Assembly (NCBI GenBank): GCA_964019415.1
Contig: OZ025869.1
Coordinates: 14,800,959-14,864,958 of the forward strand
DNA length: 64,000 bases
Direction of reading: 5' to 3'
Origin: Ianthella basta
Lineage: Eukaryota; Porifera; Demospongiae; Verongiida; Ianthellidae
Made by a program: the position numbers and the translations under genes. Below the pieces are notes generated by a model. It ran no database searches, was not told where the DNA came from, and saw nothing but the letters and a program-made list of their open reading frames with translations. Positions within the stretch are counted from its first letter, which is position 1, and each line of letters starts with the position of its first letter. This document shows, in pieces, positions 27,160-49,863 of this stretch.

Positions 27160-28226
27160 GTACACACATACACGCACACACACAAATTTGCACATCTTTG
27201 TATCCTTTGTTAATAATCTAGTCCTGTATGAAGTGCTCTTATAGTACCTGTCACCTCCCCCCCCCCCCCCCACTAGATCCCCCACCATCTCCCCCACGGG
27301 TGTCCCTACCCGTATGTACAGAGAGCTGCAGCTGCCAATGATGAGCTGCTCTTTGAAGATATTCACAAAGTTCTCACCCAACTCCAGACAGCACTGTGTG
27401 GTGGCCTACCTGGTGGAGAACTATCACGATGCCTTAAGGGTGAGTGTGTGAGACACACACATCATTGTACATAGGCAGGTGTATGTATATTCGTAGTTGT
27501 CTTATTAGTACCTCCTTAAACATCAGGCTGAACACACTGAGTTTGATTCTTCTGTTTTCTCCCTCCTCCCCTCCCTCCACTCTCCCTCTCCTCTCCTCCT
27601 TTCCCCTCTCCTCCCCTCCCCTCCCCTCCTCTCCCCTCCCTTTCGCTCCCCTCCTCTCCCCTCCCCTCCCCAGACCATTGAGACTCTCTGCTACAAACAA
27701 GAGTTCAGTCCGTGTTTGAAAGCAGACGAAGAGTGCTCATTGGAGTTGCCCATGGATTCCACTCTGCCAATCCTGGCCAGCATTGGCAGAGTGAAAGGAC
27801 AAGGATACAGCATTGGGACACTTGAGCAGGTGTGTGTGTGCGCGCGCGTGTGTGCGTGTGCGTGCGTGCATGTGTGAGTTGTATTTGTTTGTGCATGTGT
27901 GTGTGTGTGTCCGTGTGTTTGTGTATGCGTACATAATTATGTGTATACGTATACCTGGGCATGTGTTGGGATGAGAGGAAGTGAAAGCTGTGCTCTTATG
28001 TACTGTACGTAATGCCATTCCCATTTCCAATCCTTCATTTGGAACCCAGGACATGATGGAATGTGATGGGTGTTGGAAAGCAGCAGTGTTTTACATTCAA
28101 TTCAGCTACAGCCGCTCCACCACACTACCTAGAGGGGGAATTGTAGGACTGTCCCTCAAAATACACAATCCAAAACAAGTCTACGTTGAGAAGAACTTCC
28201 ACCTGTTGTTGAAAAGCCCCATCTAG
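22605..28226 (+). CDS. PH-ZU5-UPA scaffold protein (GAB/IRS-like PH domain)
   Basis: Eight exons join in phase: 22605-22706, 23397-23652, 24345-24546, 25202-26106, 26566-26980, 27277-27439, 27674-27829 and 28050-28226. They total 2,376 nt, 791 aa. A PH domain occupies about aa 15-118 (YSGYMTKAPP, RWRKRYFVL, IEYYEND, ALDLREC); its wording resembles GAB/DOS PH domains, which bind phosphoinositides at the plasma membrane. A basic, Ser-rich linker follows, with YESM at about aa 297 (YxxM, PI3K-type) and YLST. ZU5 starts near aa 436 (GGSLQPGNSDI, HVPPGAISPYDNLFF), and a UPA-like region fills about aa 650-775 (ENYHDALRTIE). There is no death domain. It lies divergent from the other ZU5-UPA gene. 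I know no standard family with this PH-ZU5-UPA order; a cytoplasmic signalling adaptor is inferred. The ATG at 22605 is the first in frame and opens just before the PH domain. Confidence 0.88.
22707..23300. repeat. Intronic AG-rich repeats
   Basis: Two blocks of GGGAGAGGGAGGGAGAGGGG-type repeats (about 22,710-22,860 and 23,025-23,300) fill intron 1 of the PH-ZU5 gene. Confidence 0.88.
23667..23768. repeat. (GT)n microsatellite just after a splice donor
   Basis: GT tract beginning about 15 nt after the donor at 23653. Confidence 0.94.
25058..25142 (+). pseudogene. Decayed duplicate of the PH-ZU5 gene's third exon
   Basis: This intronic stretch aligns without gaps to exon 24345-24546: FQDNDLDDAKVALCSSG against FQDSELDDAEVSSHSSS, then DLGSF against DLGSM. 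No stop interrupts the 29-codon match. The nearest AG is in the wrong phase to splice it in that frame, so it looks like a relic. Confidence 0.68.
27003..27183. repeat. Facing (GT)n and (CA)n tracts
   Basis: A (GT)26 run (27003-27056) is followed 45 bp later by (CA)26 (27101-27155) and CA-rich DNA in the same intron. The two runs are reverse complements and could pair in the transcript. Confidence 0.93.
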
Positions 28227-29071
28227 AGGACGGCCATTTTTATTAACACCTGTTTCTGGAGAATTACCAAATGATCACTCACGCACATGTTCGCAGCAGA
28301 AGCCATTTGTTCATGCAATTTTTTATGCAAAGCTTGAGGTTATTTTGTTTTAATTCTTGGAACTATATGCATTAAACGCTGATTTTTAATGCCTTGCAAT
28401 TTATATATGCCGCAACCACTGTGCTGTAATACACAGGCAAGTGAAGTGGTCATTTTGATGTGTTCAATACGTCTCAATTTATACATCATCCTTTGTAATT
28501 CTAATCCCTTTAATTTCTATGTAACAGACTAACACTGCAGCATACACAGGATAATAGGTAATCATTATAATGTTACTGTGATGGTATGAACTTGCATTAA
28601 AGCAATACCATATATCACTATAATTATAACTTTATGCACATTAATTTTATTCTTAAAATTAATGATTATTAAAGATTATAGTAGCTATTATCATGTATAC
28701 ATATTTTGCAATTCACATTACTACATACATAGTTATAGTACTTCAGCACTTTATATTAATTACACTAGTTCTGTTCCATGCATAAATTTGATAGCTGTAT
28801 AGTCAATCTAGATCTGTTCTAAATATAACATTCAGTAGATTCACAGAATACAATTTAATGCACTTTCCTCATTTATAGCACCCATCGGAGGGAAAGGCAT
28901 TAATCCACATATTCACCAGTATTTAAAATTGTTAATTGGACAATGTCAGGGGTTGTGTTGATGTGTGTGACGAGTGTGTGTTTGATAGATAATGGACTGT
29001 TACACAAGTTAATTGTTTGATGAAACTCATTAAATGCACTTGATTTCACCTCATTAACTGCCATCAATGTG
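28227..29071. other. 3' flank between convergent genes; no gene seen
   Basis: AT-rich sequence downstream of the PH-ZU5 stop and beyond the end of the oppositely transcribed MRPS18-like gene. ATTAAA near 28,372 and 28,599 are possible poly(A) signals for the PH-ZU5 gene. Confidence 0.5.
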
Positions 29072-30864
29072 CTAATGGGCCTCCTCACTCTGAGGAGCTC
29101 TGAAGTTGGGTAGAAGGCCTGGAGAGTAAGGAGATAGAGTGGTACATTGCAGGAGGATAAGCACAGGGGACTGGAGAGAAGGAGCTAGGGGAGAATAGGG
29201 GAGAGTAGGCGAGGGGAAGGGAAATGGAGCCCTAGCCTCCCCTCCAGGCCCTATATGATTGCACAATAGGGGAAATAGGGGCTGGTGCGTGAGATTAGGT
29301 GAGCCCCTTCCCGTTCCCCCTGACACAGTCATCAAACAGTGTCACAGTAAGTCAATGGAATCCTCCATGTGGCGAGCATGCTCCGTTACACTTACCCATC
29401 TTCCTTGATCTTTTGATGGCGGTAGCCATTTTCTTCTGCATCTTAGGGCATATTCCTGTTGTTCTGTGAGAAAGCAGCATCCCGTCAGGACTGAGGAACT
29501 GTCGGAGTAGGAGGACATCCTGGGAAGAGGGAAGGGGAGGAGAGGGGAGAGGAGGAGAGGGGAAGAGGGGGGGAGGAGATGGGAGGGGAGGGGAGGGAGA
29601 GAAGGGAGGGAAGAGACTCTGGACAGTTGATCAGTGAAACTAATTGGGACAGGACCAGTTGTCCTCATCAGAGAAGTGCCCTTATTTCAGAGGTAGTTTT
29701 CTACAAATCTCTGTGTAGCTGAGACAGTACAGACTGTTCGCATTAGAGAGGTGTCTTGAACTGGAGGTGCCCATTATAAGAGTTGTTAACTTGCCACTGC
29801 GGTGAACATGTGAACGTGTGTGTACGAACATATGCAAAATGTGTGCATACATATGCACGAATGTACAGTGTGCATTTATATGGTACTCTGTGCATGTGTT
29901 TGAGCGTATGTGCTATATGTGTGTATACACACACAATGCAACTATTATTGAGTAGGCCATCAATACTTAAGAAGACATACCCTATACCCAAACTTTGTCA
30001 GACCATTTCGACACAGCGGGCAGCTCATCTCGAGATGCTGTAGTGGCACAGGTAGAGAGAACAGGAGAGAACACTGACACGCCTACACCACTCAAGTAGA
30101 GAGAATAGGAGAGAACACTGACACGCCCACACCACTCAAATAGAGAGAAGTGGAGAGAACACTGACACGCCCACACCACTCAAATAGAGAGAATAGGATA
30201 GAACACTGACACGCCCACACCACTCAAATAGAGAGAAGTGGAGAGAACACTGACACTACATTGGAATGCCTGGTAACTGCCAAACACTTTTGTGGTCAAA
30301 ACTACTATTACAGTGGCATAACAGCAAATATAATGGGATGGCAAATGTACCTCAGAAGCACACGGCAATGTTTCAACTCAAAGTCTTCAATTGCAATACA
30401 ATGGCAAATTAATGGCCATACAGCATTCCAGTCAATGACAACATTAGGTTGAAATGTCTCGCATCGTCTTTAAACGTAGCTGTGTGTCATTCTCGCAAAT
30501 GTTGTTGCCTTGTTCAATGACACCACTGCAAGGCTCCATCACAACACATGTCTTCCAAACACCAGACTCACAAACAGTCCTCGTGATAAACTATACAGTT
30601 ATCACAGATACATTCAGATGATAAGACAGAAGACATTAAGTGATGGTCATGTACCTTGTCTGACACCACTCGCGGCTGGACGTGAGCTGAGTTCTTGGAT
30701 GACGCTCTGTAGAATACGGCAGTGGGTAACCATCTTAATCGAGCATGGTGGAGCCTCAGAAAACCTGAAGGATTGGAAGAGGTACATTTCACGAAACGCA
30801 CAAGTTGCTCACACCGGAATAGGCATTACTACATCTTGCAAGAAGTGCAAACCTTACCGGCCAT
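29072..30864 (-). CDS. MRPS18A: Mitochondrial ribosomal protein S18-type (MRPS18A/mL66-like)
   Basis: Five small exons join in phase: 30858-30864 (ATGGCCG, then GTAAGG), 30655-30764, 29981-30037, 29396-29519 and 29072-29118, giving 114 aa. Exon 2 supplies an Arg/Ser/Ala-rich start (MAGFLRLHHARLRWLP) that looks like a mitochondrial targeting peptide. Exon 3 has the zinc-type pair CPLC followed by FGYR. Exon 4 has DVLLLRQFLSPDGML, TTGICPKMQKK and AIKRSRKMG, and exon 5 opens with LLPNFR. The CPxCR, DVLLLxQF, GML..TG.C and GLLPNxR blocks match MRPS18A (mL66) best; the AIKR stretch is also typical of bacterial S18 and MRPS18C. The protein should sit in the mitochondrial ribosome. It is shorter than human MRPS18A (no long C-terminal extension). 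It is head-to-head with RASSF, 286 bp between start codons. The 7-nt first coding exon is the least certain part. Confidence 0.86.
30053..30256. repeat. 44-bp tandem repeat, ~4.6 copies
   Basis: TAGAGAGAA followed by AACACTGACACGCCCACACC recurs at 30053, 30097, 30141, 30185 and 30229. It lies in the second intron of the MRPS18-like gene, starting 15 bp upstream of the exon-3 acceptor. Confidence 0.9.
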
Positions 30865-31150
30865 TTTCAAGGGCGCGCGCGACCGAGCTTATAATATAAA
30901 GGGCATATTTTATCTTACATTTGAAGGAAAAAATAGAAGGGTAACATGTATAAATAGCATATATGTCATTTTACAATTCCATATAAGGAGTGCACGTGAT
31001 ATAGCACGTGACCTGTTCCGCAATTGCCACGCAGTGACTGAAAACAGAAGACGTGAGTTTCCTTGAGGTCGGCGGATCAGTCCCCTCAATTTCTCCGAGG
31101 AGATAAGCACATCAGTGAACTGGATCGAAGCACAGTTATCAGATCGAGAT
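30865..31150. promoter_or_regulatory. Probable bidirectional promoter, MRPS18-like / RASSF
   Basis: Only 286 bp separate the two divergent start codons. The segment has a GCGCGCGC run just outside the MRPS18 start, CpGs absent from nearby DNA, and AT-rich TTATAATATAAA. The 5' UTRs of both genes must fit here unless there are upstream noncoding exons. Confidence 0.6.
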
Positions 31151-42686
<11,536 letters not shown>

Positions 42687-43277
42687 CACAAGGACTGACA
42701 CAGTTAAGAAATAACAAGTTGCCTGGTCGGCCATTTTTATTGCAGCACGCATGATTCCTTTAAACTTCACTTACTGTGGCAACAATACATAGCAACTGCA
42801 ACACATTTAATGGCCATGTTTGTTTGAGTGTGCGTTTTGTGTGTGTTGTGTGTGTGTGCATGTGTGTACATTATCTTAATTTGCACTTACAATTCAATGC
42901 ATATAGGAATTGTTTTTAATTTTCTTGACGCTGTGGTGAAATTGACGGTGGAGTAGATCGCTTGCAATTGGTTGAGTAAATTTTGCTAGGGATTACATTG
43001 TTTTCACGTATAATTGCACAGTTTAGAGTGTGGTGGATACTTGCAATCTACAATGTCACCTTTTCATGCGTTTTGTGATTTTGAATAAAATGAAAACATA
43101 CAGAATGAATATCAGATTATATTGTAGCAAATTTGGTTAACTTCAATATGCAATAAGACATACATACGCAGGTGATGTGTATAAAGGTGAATTACTGTAT
43201 GTAGAAAGTGGACATGATGTTGATGAAATTGTAATTTTAGTTAAATCTGGTGTATTGTGCTATGTTGGCACCGCATG

Positions 43278-44942
43278 TTAAGTTCCTGGTGTGTTCTCTG
43301 TGTCATGCTCTGTGTCAGATGTGTATGTACTTCTCTCAACTGGAATTATTTGTGGTGAGTCATGCGGTCCTTCTGTCTGGGAAGTGTACTCTGCCCTGTT
43401 CTGCGCTGGTGGGATGTCTACAGATTCTGTTACTGGACTCGGTGCTTCCTCTTGCTCAGTGCCTGTTGTCTTCCTGATAGCCCAACCTTTAGTGCCAGTT
43501 TCATCCTGTACTTGCTCAGGTAACTCTAGTTCCCTACCATCAGGGAATCTTATTATTATATGGTTGATGTCCTCCTCTTTATCTAAATTGGTGTACCGAA
43601 CATGCAAATCTGTTTCACTGCTACGTAGGGTCGAGTATCTTTGCTTGCTATTGCTCTTCTGGCATAATCCCCAAGGATTTGAGAGACACTCCAGACATGA
43701 CTGCCAACATTTTGAGACACAGCAATTGCAGCATTTGAAGAATAAACAGCACTTACAACATTTTGTGAAACGGTTTTTCTTACAACACTTAATGTCTGTC
43801 TTAGTAGTGGTCACATGATCAGCAGTTTGATGATTACATTGACGGACTATGCAAACACTTGGATGCCATATTACGCAGATGTAGACTAAACCCATGACGA
43901 TAGTCAAGGTTAATGAAACAAGCAGGAAGGCAATTCTCATCCAAAAACTTGCATCCTTGTCAGGTATTACGTATGTCCACAGCCATCTGTTATCAGCCAA
44001 CGTATAGATGGCCATGAAAATGAAAACAAGGATGTATATGGTGAAGATGGCAAAATTTTCCCAGCAGTGACAGCGGCATTCAAGTTTATCATCTTCTGAA
44101 TCCATCTCTTTCCAACAGCAAGTGCAGTAATTTTTTAAGTTCTTCATTAGTTCTTCTACTACAATAACCACTAATAAGGTCATAAAGGCAGAAAAGAGTA
44201 CACCTACTTCAATATTGAGAATATATAAAGAATGTTCTATCTCAGCTGTTGTGTTCCTATCACAACCACATTTACCGATTGCATCATCTTTAAGGACAAC
44301 ATGTGTTAAATGGTGTACCACAGTGGTGAAGGTCTGGTCTATGAGTATTGCATACTTAGCTAATTGCAGAGCATTCACATATGCCTTTCTAATTCTTCCC
44401 TCAACTGGAATTGTTGGCTTTGAAGCAGATGATATTTTGAGTCTGTCAAGTAGGTATAGTACCAAATGCAGAAGCAGTGAAATTCCTATAATCATAGCAC
44501 TGGCATCATGACAGGCTACCTTGTTAACTGTAAACGTTGATGCTGTACTGCAGACGAATATTGGTAAGTTGTCTCCTGCCAAGTAGAATGCACCCATAAG
44601 CATGAATATGATTTTATATGCCAAATCCTTCTTCAGTACTATTCGTCTTGGAAGGGTGGGCCTTGTTTTGGATGGATTGAATTTGTTTAGACACGAGCTC
44701 AAGAAAGCACGTTTCTTGGCCAAACAAGCTACACCAATACAAAGAAAGATTAGCAATGATAGGCCATAAAATGTGATCTTCATCACTGCTATCCCTGGTG
44801 CCAGTGGATCTCCTACACTGAGTGCAACCCCTAAAAGAGTACTAAGTACATTCCAAAGGAGCACGAGAAGGCTGAGGAATAAGTAGGGTGAAGACTCTAT
44901 AACGTCACTCTCGTGTGCCAATGCCCTTTCGTGTCCTGACAT
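43278..44942 (-). CDS. Multipass cysteine-rich membrane protein, family copy 1
   Basis: Intronless, 554 aa from the ATG at 44942. That start aligns residue for residue with copies 2 and 3; an upstream in-frame ATG at 45053 is possible. About seven to eight hydrophobic segments are visible. Family-wide blocks: SPYLFLSL in the first, GAFYLAGDNLPIF, GRIRKAYVNALQLA followed by DQTFTTVV, KNLKNYCTCC, and the FIFMAIYTLADNRWLW segment. A loop or tail packed with Cys pairs (about CCKKNRFTKCCKCCLFFKCC) suggests metal binding or palmitoylation. The tail ends with a module containing FPDGRELELPEQ and GTKGWAIRK, then an acidic Ser/Thr/Pro region. I do not recognise the family. It is convergent with RASSF, 591 bp between stops. 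Confidence 0.85.
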   Translation of the reverse strand: MSGHERALAHESDVIESSPYLFLSLLVLLWNVLSTLLGVALSVGDPLAPGIAVMKITFYGLSLLIFLCIGVACLAKKRAFLSSCLNKFNPSKTRPTLPRRIVLKKDLAYKIIFMLMGAFYLAGDNLPIFVCSTASTFTVNKVACHDASAMIIGISLLLHLVLYLLDRLKISSASKPTIPVEGRIRKAYVNALQLAKYAILIDQTFTTVVHHLTHVVLKDDAIGKCGCDRNTTAEIEHSLYILNIEVGVLFSAFMTLLVVIVVEELMKNLKNYCTCCWKEMDSEDDKLECRCHCWENFAIFTIYILVFIFMAIYTLADNRWLWTYVIPDKDASFWMRIAFLLVSLTLTIVMGLVYICVIWHPSVCIVRQCNHQTADHVTTTKTDIKCCKKNRFTKCCKCCLFFKCCNCCVSKCWQSCLECLSNPWGLCQKSNSKQRYSTLRSSETDLHVRYTNLDKEEDINHIIIRFPDGRELELPEQVQDETGTKGWAIRKTTGTEQEEAPSPVTESVDIPPAQNRAEYTSQTEGPHDSPQIIPVERSTYTSDTEHDTENTPGT

Positions 44943-45496
44943 CTGGAGACTGGATTTACTGAACAATCTTGTGTTGAAGGCGAATATTGAATGACGTACG
45001 TACGTATATACACAGTGTTGTGTTGTAGATTCCACCTCAAGGACTGAAGTCACTTAGTCAGTGTAGTTGTATTGCAGTCACTTGTTTTCTTCTGTATAAT
45101 TGTGCTCAGCGCTGATTGGCTGCAAGGGGTCATGAAAGAATAAATTTTATATTTGAAGTTGTGTAGCTGCAACCTGTGTCTATGGTGACCTCCTACTTCA
45201 GATAAAAGCTTACACATATAAATATACCGACTGATTGAATGTGCAAGTGTATAATACACTTTTCGTCTCTGCTTCAGTGATCATAATTTGAGATCAGTGT
45301 CATATGCCATTCTGTACAAGGTCCTGATGTCCATAATGTAATACATAGAGACTCCCCCAATCCAGTTGGGGATAGGTAATATCTGCAGGCAGGAGGTAAA
45401 GCAAACAATTCCACATACCTTTTGGACAGGTCAGGTCAGGTAATGCTAACAAACACCACAAACACAATCTTCACTCTGGAGGGATACTGGAGACGA

Positions 45497-45567
45497 CCAC
45501 ACACACACGCACACACACACGCACACGCACACACGCAAACACACACAATACACACACACACACACAC

Positions 45568-45603
<36 letters not shown>

Positions 45604-45620
45604 ACACACACACACACAGG
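45497..45620. repeat. (CA)n microsatellite
   Basis: CA/CG tract between family copies 1 and 2. Confidence 0.94.
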
Positions 45621-45639
45621 TGCACACACACATACGTAT

Positions 45640-46230
45640 GTAGTTGGGCCCATTGAGCAATGCATCTAATGGGCCAACAGCATATAGCCAGAAGGTGTAT
45701 ACACTGGTATCGTAGTTGAGTTGCTTAGCTGGTTGTCCATTAATTTTGAATTTTAATTTGAAGTTGAAGTTGAATTCTTATTCAGACTGGGGAGACCATT
45801 GGCCCAAGGGGGTACTACTAGGGGACCAAGTAACTGAAAGGAAAGATACACCCATGAGAACAGAAAATGTTTTAACCCTTCAGTGTATTTTGAGGCTGTC
45901 CTAGCATTCCCTGAGCAATATAGGTAATTGGTGATAGTTTGAGACTCTACATTCATATTTCATTATTGGCTTGCAAATTGTACTCTCACTCATGTGGGAA
46001 GTAAACATCTCCTGTGCCTTTCATCACTTTCCTCCCTCCCCTTCCCTTTCTCTCCCCTTCCCTCTTTCCCCTCCTCTCCCCTCTCCTCCCCTCCTCCCCC
46101 TCTCCTCCCTTCCTTTCCCCTCCTCTCTTTTTTTTTCCACAAGTTGCCTGGTCAGTCATTTTTGTTGCAGCACGCATAATGCACTTTAAACGTTGAATTC
46201 ACTTGCTGTGGCAACAAGCCATAGCAACTG
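45640..46230. pseudogene. Decayed RASSF intron 9 and 3' UTR fragments (unit 2)
   Basis: CCCATTGAGCAATGCA / CTAATGGGCCAACA at 45,647 copies 41,425. GAGAACAGAAAATGTTTTAA at about 45,856 copies 41,982. GTTGCCTGGTCAGTCATTTT at about 46,143 copies the RASSF 3' UTR at 42,719. The SARAH exons between them are lost, replaced by a pyrimidine tract. Confidence 0.8.
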
Positions 46231-46253
46231 CAACACATCAATGTGTATGTAGT

Positions 46254-46254
<1 letters not shown>

Positions 46255-46331
<77 letters not shown>
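46255..46331. repeat. (GT)n microsatellite
   Basis: Pure GT run of about 36 units in the same relative place as GT-rich DNA in units 1 and 3. Confidence 0.95.
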
Positions 46332-46611
46332 ATGTTTGCTTAATTTGATTCTTTGTTGGAGATAATATTGGTTTATAGGTTTCCCAACAATTGAACAGTT
46401 TGGAGTGTGGTTGATATTTGCAATCTACTGACACCTTTATGCATGTGTTTTGTAATTTGAAGGATGTCGACAATGCAAACAGACAAAATAAATAACAATT
46501 AATTTGCAGCTGCATCAGCTTTAGTTAAAGTTTGAATTGTAATAATTGATGGTGTGTATACTGGTTAAACTAGGAAATGAACACATAAATTCAAGGGATG
46601 CATCATGATGA

Positions 46612-48378
46612 TCAAACACTATCTGAACTATGTTGATTTAAATCTGCTAGCTTATGCTGTGCTGTGTCTAGCTTCACTTGTATGCTCAGTTTTGGAGGTT
46701 TGGTTGATTTATTTGGCTCTGGTGTCAGCAGCAATGGTGTGTCGTCTTTCCCGTCAGCTTCCAGTGGTGCATCTGCCTCTATACTAATTGGAGATGTTTC
46801 AGGTGATCCTGCAGCTGATGTTGACTTTTCCGGTGTGACTGATAGCACCAAGCCCCTAGTTGCCACTCGTGCAGCATCTGTGGACACTATTAGTTTCCTT
46901 ATAACCCAAAATTGAGTGCCAGTTTGATCCCATATTTCCCCATTCAACTCCAGTGTCCCATTATTGGAGGTTGCATTTAATTGGAAATCCTCCTTCTGAC
47001 CTAGGATTATTAACATTTTTCCTTCTGTTGACGTTTTCTTTTCTGTTGGCATTTTTCTTTCTGTTGACGTTTTTCCTTCTGCTGACTTTTTTTCTTCTGT
47101 TGACAATGCTGTACTACTGCAGAAGCAACAAATGTTTTTCAGACCATTCAAGCATTTGGTGTCTTCCTCAACTTCAAAGGAATCTTCACAGTCATTGTCT
47201 ATTTTGAACTCGCCACTGCATTGTGTTAGGTCCTCGGCATACTGACCTTCTGAAGGCTGTGCAAGAACACACTTGCGTTTCCATCGTGAATCCTCCAGGT
47301 CATACTCAAGCACTGCATATCTGTATCTACTCAAGAATTTCTTGTTTCCCCATACCTTGCCAACTCCTGGAAGGCATATTACAAAGATATACATTCCAAT
47401 CCAGAAGACACTGGCCACAAGTGTTACACTGAAGATCACTTCTCTCCATTGTGTACCGTTGGACATCAGAACACATTTCCACAGCCATGCGTGATCACCC
47501 AAAGTGTAGAAAACCATGAATGCAATTGCTAAGACATAAAACATGATGATGAGGATGTTTTCTGCCAAGTGCCAACAGCGCTGCCCCCTCTCTGGCTTCA
47601 TCTTATTGAAACAACAACAACTGCAGTAGTCCTTCAGGTTCTTGATTATTAACCATACTGCTATAATGAGTACAATAGCAGAAAGACTGGCAATGAACAA
47701 TCCAACTTCCATATTGAGAATTGCTAGGCACTCAGCTGCAGTTGTGCTATTCCCACAACCACAATTTGGTGTTTTATCAATTTTGATATCAGTACTTGTA
47801 AGATACCGTACCACAGTGGAGAATGTCTGGTCAGCGAATAGTGTGAGTGCTACAAGTTGCAAAATGTTCTGGTAAGCCTTCCTGATTCTCCCTGTAACTG
47901 GCAAAGTCAGTGTTGCAGTAGATCTTAGCTGAAGTTGGCCGACTAGGTAAAGTATTGCATGCAGAAGCAGTGAAACCCCTTCAATGATAGAACTCTGCTT
48001 ATGACATAATTCCATCTCGGTAGTATTGGACTTACTAATGCAAATGAATACTGGTAGGTTGTCTCCTGCCAGATACAGTGTACCCATGATCATGAATATT
48101 GCATCATATAGAAATACCTCAAACAATGTATAGCATTTACGCTTTCGGTAGACACATGAAAAACAACACTTTATGGGTGTTGTTGCAGCACTGAGAACAG
48201 GAAAGAGTGCTAGAGACACAACATACACATATGTCTTCGTTGCTGCATCTTCAGGCAGTAAAATTCCAATTTGGGTGAAGCACAAATTCCAGGTAAGCAG
48301 GACAAGGCTGAGGAATAGATAGGGCGAACACCCGCTAATGTCATTCATATGGTTCACATCCAACTGTGCTCCATCCAT
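46612..48378 (-). CDS. Multipass cysteine-rich membrane protein, family copy 2
   Basis: Intronless, 588 aa. Starts MDGAQLDVNHMNDISG and then SPYLFLSLVLLTWNL. The same blocks as its neighbours follow: GTLYLAGDNLPVFIC, GRIRKAYQNILQLV, DQTFSTVVRYL, IIKNLKDYCSCC and LGDHAWLWKCVLM. After the last hydrophobic segment (FWIGMYIFVICLPGV) comes a cytosolic-looking tail with a short TEKK/TERK repeat (STEGKM, STERKM, PTEKKT; about 47,020-47,110), the module GTQFWVIRK, and AAGSPETSPISIEAD, which copy 3 shares. Six to eight membrane spans, no signal peptide. Potential N-glycosylation sites lie between GRIRKAY and the KNLKDY span. Function unknown. Closest in sequence to copy 3, including DNA upstream of the start. 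Confidence 0.86.
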   Translation of the reverse strand: MDGAQLDVNHMNDISGCSPYLFLSLVLLTWNLCFTQIGILLPEDAATKTYVYVVSLALFPVLSAATTPIKCCFSCVYRKRKCYTLFEVFLYDAIFMIMGTLYLAGDNLPVFICISKSNTTEMELCHKQSSIIEGVSLLLHAILYLVGQLQLRSTATLTLPVTGRIRKAYQNILQLVALTLFADQTFSTVVRYLTSTDIKIDKTPNCGCGNSTTAAECLAILNMEVGLFIASLSAIVLIIAVWLIIKNLKDYCSCCCFNKMKPERGQRCWHLAENILIIMFYVLAIAFMVFYTLGDHAWLWKCVLMSNGTQWREVIFSVTLVASVFWIGMYIFVICLPGVGKVWGNKKFLSRYRYAVLEYDLEDSRWKRKCVLAQPSEGQYAEDLTQCSGEFKIDNDCEDSFEVEEDTKCLNGLKNICCFCSSTALSTEEKKSAEGKTSTERKMPTEKKTSTEGKMLIILGQKEDFQLNATSNNGTLELNGEIWDQTGTQFWVIRKLIVSTDAARVATRGLVLSVTPEKSTSAAGSPETSPISIEADAPLEADGKDDTPLLLTPEPNKSTKPPKLSIQVKLDTAQHKLADLNQHSSDSV

Positions 48379-49863
48379 TCTGAACCAGATTGAAAGGACA
48401 GATACTCCCTAAATAACGTTGAAAGATCCTCTTGCAAGTTGTGTTGTGCTGTAAGTCTAAATGGCAAGGTGATACTGTGTCCCTCCTGTGTTGCAGTTTC
48501 TTCTGTAGCACAGTACTTGGTAGTCACTGGATTCAAGGGAAGTGCATGTAGTGATATGAAAACATATAATATTATAATTATGCTATGTATAATTGCATAA
48601 GCATTCATTCTTCATGCATGCTTATAGCTATATAATGTCATTTACATATAGCCACCCTGCAGCCAATACCATTCATTAGCGCCAGTGAATGACACATTGC
48701 CAAATGGCAGTTTCCTCATATTCACCTCATACACAGCAGTTGTTTTAGTGGGAAATTGCTGTGACACACTAGAGTTGCTTTGAATGTATTTGGTGGCTCT
48801 TGTAGCCATGCGTAATTTTACAATGTTGCCATGCATGCAGTGGGTGTGCACTACTTTGGAGCTTGTGCTACACATGTTACTATTTTGTGATTAAGATGAA
48901 TGTCATGCTATAATATAAAATGACTATCAACCATCAATTGTGCCATGCCCAGAGTAGGGATTTCATTATTTTATTGTGGTGTTCTTGCCTACAGACTCTC
49001 TTCAGGTAGTGTGCAGCTAGTCAAGCATATAGTTCAGACCCTGTCGTCCGTTGCTGAGATCAATGGCTTCAGAATAAAATGAAGGGAGAAACTGTCAAGA
49101 ACTATGCGAGACTGCTGTGCAGTTTGGTAGCGTCCATCATGCAGTCTTTGAGCGTTTACAGCCTATGCATTTCTATTGGCACTCTGCTACTTCTAGGACA
49201 TATGCAGAGCGCGTAGTGGGAAGGTTTAGTTTTGTGTCCACTTGTTAGACAATTTTAGCGAAATCAACTGTTGGGGATGATATGTGACTTCCATCTCAAA
49301 TGGTTTTAATAGTTACTACTTACTATGTAATTGTTCTATCAACAAAACCCATATTCTCAAATTTATGGACAAATTAAGGATATCTGCAAGCTATATATAA
49401 TGCTAACTCTAATGGCAATACACGCACAAAACACACGCCACAGGTACACACACTTGCAGAAGTGCACACGCGTGCACACACACAGTCAACTCTATTTACT
49501 AGTTTACTAGTTTAATTGTGACTTTCAGTTTCTTCCAGCAGAACAAGGTGTGCATACCTGTAGGCCTCTCACTGGCAATGTGAATTTCCTTCCATACTAA
49601 CAATAAAGTGTACAAACAAATCTGATTCTTGTACAAATATGTATTGGCATCACTATTCATCAATATTCATTCATGGATACTATTAGTTTGACATTTTAGT
49701 GCCCATGAATTCATGATAGGGCAGAAAGCAGTTAGCGGGCACTGTATGTTTTGCTATCGGTGTAATGATGGTCATTGACCATGCCAGAAGATTAAAATGC
49801 TACGAGGTGTTCTTTAAACACATTGCTTGTTCCCAGTGTAGGCGCGTAGTTGCTGTACTTAGT
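48379..49863. other. Upstream flank of family copy 2
   Basis: The first about 150 bp align with the DNA upstream of copy 3 (59,383-59,530), so the promoter region was duplicated with the gene. The rest shows no gene. Confidence 0.6.
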
